This document shows, piece after piece, positions 56,841 to 64,000 of a stretch of DNA of 64,000 nt. The translations under genes were made by a program, and so were the position numbers. Below the pieces are notes generated by a model, which had not been told where the DNA came from, did no database searches, and saw only the letters and a program-made list of their open reading frames with translations. Within the stretch, counting starts at the first letter, position 1, and every line of letters begins with the position of its first letter. Source of the stretch: Malania oleifera (lineage: Eukaryota; Streptophyta; Magnoliopsida; Santalales; Ximeniaceae). The DNA lies in NCBI RefSeq assembly GCF_029873635.1, contig NC_080418.1:149661748-149725747 (forward strand). Reading direction: 5' to 3'.

Positions 56841-57245
56841 TAGAGGGGCAATTTTTTAAAAAAATTTTAACTTTAATTTTTTTAAAAATTATTTTATGTT
56901 TGGGAGAGGCCTTCGAGACCTGAAATTCATTCTCCAAATGAAGTTATGATTATTTAAATATAATTTTAAATTAATAAAAATTAGAGGTTTAAAATCTTTG
57001 ATTAGGACAAAGTTTTTTCATACTTTTTAATGATTTATTGCTGACTTAAGAAATGAAATCTTGGGTTTCTTTAAAACTAAAGACATGTAATTCCTAAGAT
57101 ATTTGATGTTTAGGAGAAAAATAGATGGGCATAAATGCCTCGTAAAGGAAGAGTAACCCCTAACCCCTTATCCAAAGAAACAATAAACCAAATTAAACAT
57201 TTATAAAGGGAAAATACACAAGGTGGGGGGGGGGGCAATATATAT
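56841..57245. other. AT-rich spacer between two solo LTRs, no gene seen
   Basis: Begins with the right target duplication tagag (56841-56845). A run of about 13 G lies near 57222-57235. Nothing else is recognised. Confidence 0.5.
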
Positions 57246-57606
57246 TGTAAAAACCCAATCCGAGATACGTAGATTGACTAAATAATGAAAGGGTAAAAAG
57301 GTAAATTTTGCAGGCTTCATCGACGAAGCCATTGTTCTCGTCGACGAAGGCCCTCGTACTCTTCGTCGTCGAAATTCAGAGTCTCGTCGAATGAAGAGAT
57401 ACCGAATGTGTTGTAAAATATCGTAATAGGATTCATCGCCGAAGGAGCCGGTTCGTTGACGAAACGTGTGGATGACTCGTTGACGAAGGCGTTGTTTCAT
57501 CGATGAGGTTGGCAAGGTCAAAGGGATTATAAATATCTGTTTCACTTACTTCATTGCTAAGAAAGCTAAAACACACACACACTCTCTCTCTCTCTCTAGA
57601 ACTCGA

Positions 57607-57640
<34 letters not shown>

Positions 57641-59126
57641 GGATTTCAGGTCGTTAGTTGCCAGAATCAATGATCCAACGTTACCACGTGGATTAGAAGG
57701 AGAATCTCTACATTTTTAGTGGATCGAAAAGTCGTTTTGGGGATTTTCGGGTTTTGACCCAAAAACAAGGTAAGGGTCCGATTTCAATTTCGTTTCTGAA
57801 TATGTGTAGTAGTAAGAATTATAGTGAAATATAGTTCTTGGATGTTTAGGTTTTGGGAACTGGGTTCGTAGTTTTGAAATCGTAGAGTTCGTATTTTGAT
57901 ATTCGGGAAAAGGTAAGGGGATTCTGTTTATATCAGTTATTTTTGAAATTGGTATTGGTAAACCTGTAGTTTACAATCGTATGTATGTTTTGGTTTCTTA
58001 TTTGGAAAAATCTATGAGTTAAAAATGCGGGATTTTCGAGTTACAATTTTTGAAAAAAATTAGGGATTTCAGGTATCATTTTTATTTCTATTGGAAAATC
58101 ATATGTGGTATAAAATGTTAGTATTGAGATGACTGTACATGTATTTGTATTAAATTGTATTTCTCGAATTGAAAACAATATGATTTGTTGTATACTCAAA
58201 TAAGTGTGGAATGAAATAATGTATGTAAAATGTTATAGGGTTTTGTAAAAACAGTTAGGGATGACTGATGACTAATTACCATACGCTGATGAGTATAGGA
58301 ACATGAGTTCCAAAATTGTTCCAGGTTTTGTAAATCAGCTAAGGGCGGCTAATTATCGTACGCTGAATCAATTAGGTGCGGCTAATTACTGTACGCTGAT
58401 GCCATGTCTCGGCTAATTACCGTGGACGAGAGTGTCCAACTCTATATCTGAGGGTATGAAATATCACCTGTTTGTTCCGGATGGTCACCAATGGGTGTGA
58501 GTGGACACCGTTCTGGCATGATATCACTGTGAGGCTTCAGTTATTGAAAGATATCGTTTGCTTGAGTGTGATGACACTGACCGTATGTTTGGTATCGGGT
58601 GTACTGGAATTGAATTGTGAAAATACTGGAACTATATTGTGTTATGTTTTATGTTGAAATAACACTTGTATGTCACACACTGATATAACCTACTTTCTTC
58701 CTTACTGAGAGGTGTCTCACCCCAAATATACAAATATTTTTCAAGTCCTTCGGGGTAGCTGAAAATTGCATCCTAGCGTCCGAAAGCATAGGTGTCGGTT
58801 AGCTGCATCTAGTACCTGTGTAAGTACGAGTTTTGTAATCGAGTTGTCATTGTTGGGTTTTGTAGACATCCGGAGTATGTATTGTATTTTGGGAACGTAT
58901 ATTCTAGTTATGTATAGACTCTGGTATGGTATGATGTATGTATAGAAAGAATATTTCTGCTACGTATTTGATGAGTATAGATATGCATGTGAATTTGTAT
59001 AGGATGTACGTGTATCCCACAAGGTCGGACCCTCATTCAGTTTAGTATCATGTATGTTTTAATTGATACAAAAAGATGTTATGTTACTATATTCACACCT
59101 AGGACTCATCCGTGAGTTCGAGACGT

Positions 59127-59130
<4 letters not shown>
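57246..59130 (+). mobile_element. Solo LTR, Ty3/gypsy family A (1,885 bp)
   Basis: Runs from TGTAAAAACCC to GAGTTCGAGACGTGACA and is closely related to the LTR at 6222. The motif array is at 57314-57508, the TATA box near 57527-57538 and the (CT)n leader around 57583-57640. A cggctaattaccgtacgctga unit repeats about four times between 58250 and 58430. The right end runs straight into (CA)n(TA)n, so the target duplication cannot be read. The left flank is tatat and the right microsatellite ends in tatat. Confidence 0.85.
57314..57538 (+). promoter_or_regulatory. U3 motif array plus TATA box in family A LTR (copy 4)
   Basis: About eight copies of ttcgtcgacgaag-type text, several diverged (tcgttgacga, tcatcgatga), lie upstream of attataaatatc. 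Confidence 0.7.

Positions 59131-59192
<62 letters not shown>
59127..59192. repeat. (CA)n(TA)n microsatellite abutting the LTR end
   Basis: The terminal aca of the LTR continues into about 17 CA and then about 15 TA repeats. Confidence 0.9.
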
Positions 59193-59196
<4 letters not shown>

Positions 59197-61378
59197 ACAT
59201 TTATGTTTATATATATAACTTTTCTTCCACTTGGTTGTAAATGGTTAACAATGGTCTATAAATGCAGAAATTAAGGCTCCATTTTTGGCATCAAGAGAGC
59301 TAAGGACATCTCAAAATCATTTTTTCCTATTAATTGGAGTTTTAAATAAACCCATAGAGCATAAGTATTATACACTGAGACATAGCAAAATATTTGAAGT
59401 CAAGAGTTGGCTTCCCAAATCATGCATATAGTATATAACTATTTTTTTTATTTTTTATTTTAGGTATGGCTATCTATGCATGTAGAGTTTTAACTCTACA
59501 ATAAGGATACTAGACCTAAACTTGAAATACACAAGCTCTAATTACAAAAATAATGTTTTAAAATATATAATTTAGACGATATACATCTTGTCCTTTCGAA
59601 ATCCTCAGTGGGCGTGAGAGCCTTGTGCACGAGCATTAATTTTATTTTAAAATTTAGGGTTTCACAAAGTGTGTCCTTTCTAAAAGTACATGTCAATAAA
59701 TTCCATAAGGAGAATGAATCAAAAGACTAATCATTCATCTCCCCTTGATTTGAAGGGTTAAAACTTAGTCAAGGGGGAAAAGATAATGGTAAGGCAACAA
59801 ATGAGATGTCCAAATCATATATATATGCAAATCCCAAAGGGACCAAACAGGGAAGTCTAGTTTGCCAATTGATTCCATTCTTTGGAAAAGTTAGAAAAGG
59901 GCAGAGAGAAAAGAGATGACTGAGGAAAAATAGAAGATGGCCGGCTGTGGGCTGCTCCCCCATATGATGCATCCTAGCACTTTCTTGGTTTGACGGCTGA
60001 CTCGTATAAACTTGCTTGGTAAGCATTGCTCCTTGTTTGGATTTTGAATTGACTAGCTGGTTGTGGTTTGCTGATTCATTTCTCTATTATTTTTTATTTT
60101 TTTTGCTTTCTTGGGGATTACATTTGCCATTTGGATGGTTCCAGAATGGGTATTTTCTCCATTAAAAATTGCAAAAAAAGTATTATGGTTCTCCTAAGCT
60201 CTTGTAGTTGTTGCAATTTGCCAAAACCCAAAGGCCCGTTTGGAACTCAGAAAGTTTTAGCGCAACGAAAGGAAAATGTGAAGAACCCTCCTTTTTATGT
60301 TTGGCTATTAAAAAAATGGGAAGGAAAATAAAAAATATGTTAGATCTATAAACAAAATTTTAATTTCACACATCATTAGTATTTTATTTTATTTTTTAAA
60401 AATTTTTAGTAGTGTTAAAATAAACTTTTATTTTTAACAGTATTTAATAGAGAATGAGAATATAAGAGAAGATAAATTTTCTTTTTTTTTTTCCCTCACG
60501 TAAAATCGTTGATCCAAACAGACCCAAAAAGTTTTTTCTCACAGTGCAAACCCTCTAGATTTCAACTTGAGATCACAATTTAAAATCTCAACTTCTTAAT
60601 TAATACCATTTGGGTTTCCCAATCGAGACCCATATTTCATTTTTGTTGTGCGATAAATATGCATAAGTTAAACTTTTAAAACGGTAAAAGTAGTTTGGTA
60701 AGAAAGTAGGTTATCTTATTGAATAGTTAAGTATTAGTGAAGCTTTAAATGTGTAACTATGAAAGGATGAATGTGCCATTGTTTAGTCTTTAACACACAT
60801 GAAGAATATATTAGAAATAATTTCTGGAGTTGTATCGCTACCGAACTAAAGATTTAGTTTAATTGTAGAAAATAGTTTTTATTTTTTATATCTTTCTAAA
60901 TAATTATAAAAATGTCAACATATTTTGTAGTTTTTCAAAATTAATATTAAAAAGGTAGAAAATGAAGGATTTTTTTAGCTGTAAAAAATATTTTTTATTT
61001 TTTATTTTTAGATTTTTGAATAAGTACAAAATCATGCACTATTTTCTAGCTTTTTTTAAAAAAATTATATGAGAATATAAAAATATAAGAAACAATAATT
61101 TTTTTAACTTTCATATTTAAATTTAAATAATTACAAAATAGGGTTGTTCAAAGACTTGATGATTCACGGGGTTCTGCATTTCAGACCAACTGTCGCATTT
61201 TATGCGCTCTTCAACTATGCGAGAGTCGAAATATCTATTGTCAGTAGTCGTTATGATTCAAAAGCAAACATATCGCATTACACATTTTTACAAGTAAATA
61301 ATATCCAAACTTTTTACTAATTTTTAATTTTATTATAAAATATTGTAAACTTGAAAAATAAGATGTTTTTTTATTATT

Positions 61379-61422
<44 letters not shown>

Positions 61423-62290
61423 AATTTGGGGAAAAGGGGTTTTCCAGTGTGCCGACACTCTATCCATATGTATTTTCTTCCAACTGCTTCATTCTTTTGG
61501 GACATGACGTGGCATTTACTTGCAAAGTTCCAAAAAATAAATTTTTGAAAAAGCAAAGAAAATAATGGGACTCATCAGTTTTGTCTAGTTAGACTTGCCA
61601 GAGTCAAACAAATGGACGGTGATGGGCGGTCTTAGGCCTGGTGATGATGTACTGGATAAGGTTTTGTTGCCCGGCCCCACTCCATCTTCAAGATAATCTA
61701 TTTTTTATTTTTTAGACTTTGTTTCAAAATTGAAAAATATTTAAAAAAATATATATTAAAGAATCCGTATTTTCGTGTTTGGTTATCGAGAAAAATAAGA
61801 AAGAAAATAAAAATATTTCAAATTCATAATCAAAAATTTGATTTTACACATTATTAATATTTATTTTTTAAAATTTTTTTATCATATAAAAACAAAATCC
61901 CATTTTTAATAGAATTTAATATAAAAGAATTATGAGTTTCTTTCTTATTTTTTTTCCCTTTCCTTTTTCCAAGTAAAATTTTTTTATCCAAACAGACCCT
62001 TCGAGTATACGAGTTTTTTTTAAGGAATAAATGGAATTATACACACAGACATTAGAATAAAATGAAAAAAATTATTTGTTTGGTTTGGTGGAATAATTAT
62101 TTATTGAAATAAGATGAAATATAGTTTAAATCTTGGGAATTAAGAGAATAGTTATTCTTTATATATTTCTAATTATTTTATTCAACATGTAATAAGAAAG
62201 CAATTGTCATTCGCATAATGAAATTTTGAGAATAATTATTTCTTATCTATTCATTTTTATGAATTCGTAAAATATTTCTATTGACCTTAT
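59193..62290. other. Intergenic DNA with MITE-like repeats, no gene seen
   Basis: Two related MITE-like elements are seen. One is at about 60233-60529 (ggcccgtttggaactcag against gatccaaacagaccc). The other is at about 61716-62001, ending atccaaacagacccttcg. Both interiors have tttaatttcacacatcattag-like text. An AT microsatellite lies at 61385-61419. A short complementary pair (tccccttga / tcaaggggga) lies near 59740-59780. No coding signal. Confidence 0.45.
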
Positions 62291-64000
62291 TGGTTACACC
62301 TAGTTTTGATAATAACAAATACTTATGTATTTAATGGTTTTCGAGTGTATATGCAAATTCAGATGAATATCCCAAGGAATGACACTTGAAGCAACTAGAA
62401 GACCCTGAAGACCTTTTACTTTGTAATTGTAAATTCAATATTTGTAATATGAGTCTGTAATAGTAACTTAGATGTGGTATGTATTTATCTTACTTGCACA
62501 TCATGTATATTGGATATATGGTAAGCTCAAAATGACCATAGGGGCTGAATGACCTTAGGGCACCTTCGGTCGACCAACGCCGGATTTTTGGGACTATATC
62601 AAAATGGCCCTTGAAAAGACCCTAGTATGACTCTAGGTCCCAACACTCACACACACATCATATAATGTACATGAGTGTTAAATTTGTGCTAAAATTGAAA
62701 AAATCTAAGCAACTTGAAAGAGCTTGGGCGAGTGAACCCTTGGAGCACAAAACTCCTCGAGCACCCGAATGTTGATAAGTCAAAATGTTGACCAGGCTCT
62801 CGAGCGACCGAATTAAAATATACTTATCTTCCTCAGGCGCCTGAATGTTTCGAAAGGGACAATTCACCAACTCGGGCGACCTATCATTTTAGTTCAAAAA
62901 GGCCCCCGGGCGACCGAACACAAGGGTTCGGGCCACCAAACATTGGACCGCGCACCCCAAGTCACAAACAAATGTTACTAACTTTAATTCGGGCTGCCGA
63001 AGCACTATCTGGGTGACCGAACTGTGTTGAACACCTTTTGTCACTGAGTTAGGTCGGGCGACTGAACCAAGGTTCAGCCACCCGAACCTCGCCCGGTTAA
63101 AATTAGTTTAACCGCGGGTAAACAGGGTTATTTCGAGCTAATTATATTTTAATCATTTGGGACTTTTTAAATTATTCCCATCATATCCCAAACGGTTATA
63201 TTTTTAGCCCTGGTTATAAATATGACTTCATTTGCAAGATTAGCTATAGATTAGCACATTGATTAGCCAAAATATCCTCTCTTTTCAAAATACTCTTTTT
63301 GGCCAAACACTCTCAAATTTCCATTCATTTGATATATTCTAAGATTGTGAGAGTTCTTTTTGTGTGATTGTGATTACTAAATCTTGCTAAATACTCCTAC
63401 TTGTTTGTGTGATTGAGATATTCTTGTTGGGGAGTTTAGCTTAAGTTTATCCCACGAATTTTTATATTATAAATCTTGTGTGGGGATAAACTAAGGAAGC
63501 TTAGGGTATTTGCATCTTTGTTGCAAACATCCAATAGCTTGATTTTTTGTGTGCAAAAATTCTTTCAAACAAGCAAATATTTTCAAACTAGTTTTGTGCA
63601 TATTACATTGAAGAAAATTTTCTTAAACTAGTTTGATTATCTGATTCGTATACTTGGAATATTATTTTGTTATTGAAATATCTTGTTTAAATTCCAAGTC
63701 ATTGCTTGTGTTGAATACTCTGGAGCATCATACTGATTATACTGTGTTGAGTATTGATTGCACAAAACTTGTATTACTGAACTTACACTACATACATGTT
63801 ATTGAAGTGTATGTGAATGTGCGTATTTGGGTACATATCTGCTTTATGTGAAAGCACTATTTCGGTACCATTTATTTGAGCGAATATTGTTGTATTTCCA
63901 TGTGTGGCCTGAGGGGGCTGTAATCCAGCCCGGTAAGGATTGTGTAGGTTGAGGTAATCCCTGTGTTAATTGACCTAGTTGTAAAGGTTGAGGTCAGTCT
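62291..64000 (+). mobile_element. LTR of a second retrotransposon family (family B), cut by the window end
   Basis: Begins near tggttacacctagttttgat, an opening I recall from large plant LTRs. It has a motif array (62564 to about 63110), a TATA box (tataaatat, 63215-63223) and late text such as gtaatccagcccggtaagg and gttgaggtcagtc that resembles SIRE-type LTR ends. More than 1.7 kb is in view without reaching the end. Lineage is uncertain. Confidence 0.55.
62564..63223 (+). promoter_or_regulatory. U3-like motif array plus TATA box in the family B LTR
   Basis: About a dozen variants of tcgggcgaccgaac are scattered through 62564-63110, for example near 62796, 62907, 63052 and 63082. They are followed by the TATA box at 63215-63223. 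The motif is CpG-rich and different from that of family A. Confidence 0.6.

Overview
This is a nuclear window from a flowering plant, most likely a woody eudicot. The evidence is three spliced genes with plant-specific families or architectures (a GPI-anchored GH17-X8 beta-1,3-glucanase, an SCL33/SCL30A-type SR splicing factor and the TFIID subunit TAF7), long AT-rich introns, and typical plant LTR elements, L1 LINEs and MITEs. Species cannot be fixed from the sequence. No tRNA, rRNA, CRISPR or bacterial-type feature was recognised.

Layout. 1-3180: decayed 3' part of a Ty3/gypsy chromovirus (integrase, chromodomain) with its 3' LTR. 3180-6216: AT-rich intergenic DNA. 6222-8347: solo LTR of the same LTR family with a perfect 5-bp target duplication. 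8490-9240: hairpin repeats and a MITE. 9853-12602 (minus): GH17-X8 glucanase in four coding exons, with likely non-coding 5' exons near 18.5-18.9 kb. The intervening ~5.9 kb holds a tandem-repeat block, a TRIM-like element and a MITE. 18.9-22.5 kb: intergenic MITEs and an unidentified GC-rich block. 22.6-32.6 kb (minus): SCL33-like gene in five coding exons plus a 5' UTR exon; its first coding intron carries a LINE remnant. 33.6-38.8 kb: intergenic, with an hAT-like element and a Tat-like remnant. 38830-40923: short LTR element with a target duplication and an internal 8-unit minisatellite. 41433-51395 (plus): TAF7 in five coding exons. Its ~8.7-kb first intron holds two opposed copia remnants, LINE pieces and DNA elements; its last intron is a textbook U12-type AT-AC intron. 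51.4-62.3 kb: intergenic, with two more solo LTRs of the first family, microsatellites and MITEs. 62.3-64.0 kb: an LTR of a second family, cut by the window end.

The three genes are independent units (cell wall, splicing, transcription initiation), not a cluster or operon. Their common feature is heavy load of mobile DNA in introns. Splice junctions were derived by hand from GT-AG (or AT-AC) signals and reading phase; all coding exons keep frame, giving predicted proteins of 493, 244 and 200 residues.

Main points worth a second look: the U12 intron in TAF7; arrays of a short CpG-rich palindromic motif just upstream of the TATA box in four LTRs of one family and, with a different motif, in an apparently unrelated LTR family; a 70-bp templated filler flanked by a 37-bp duplication; the minisatellite-bearing LTR element next to TAF7; and a GAAG cluster in the SCL33-like gene.
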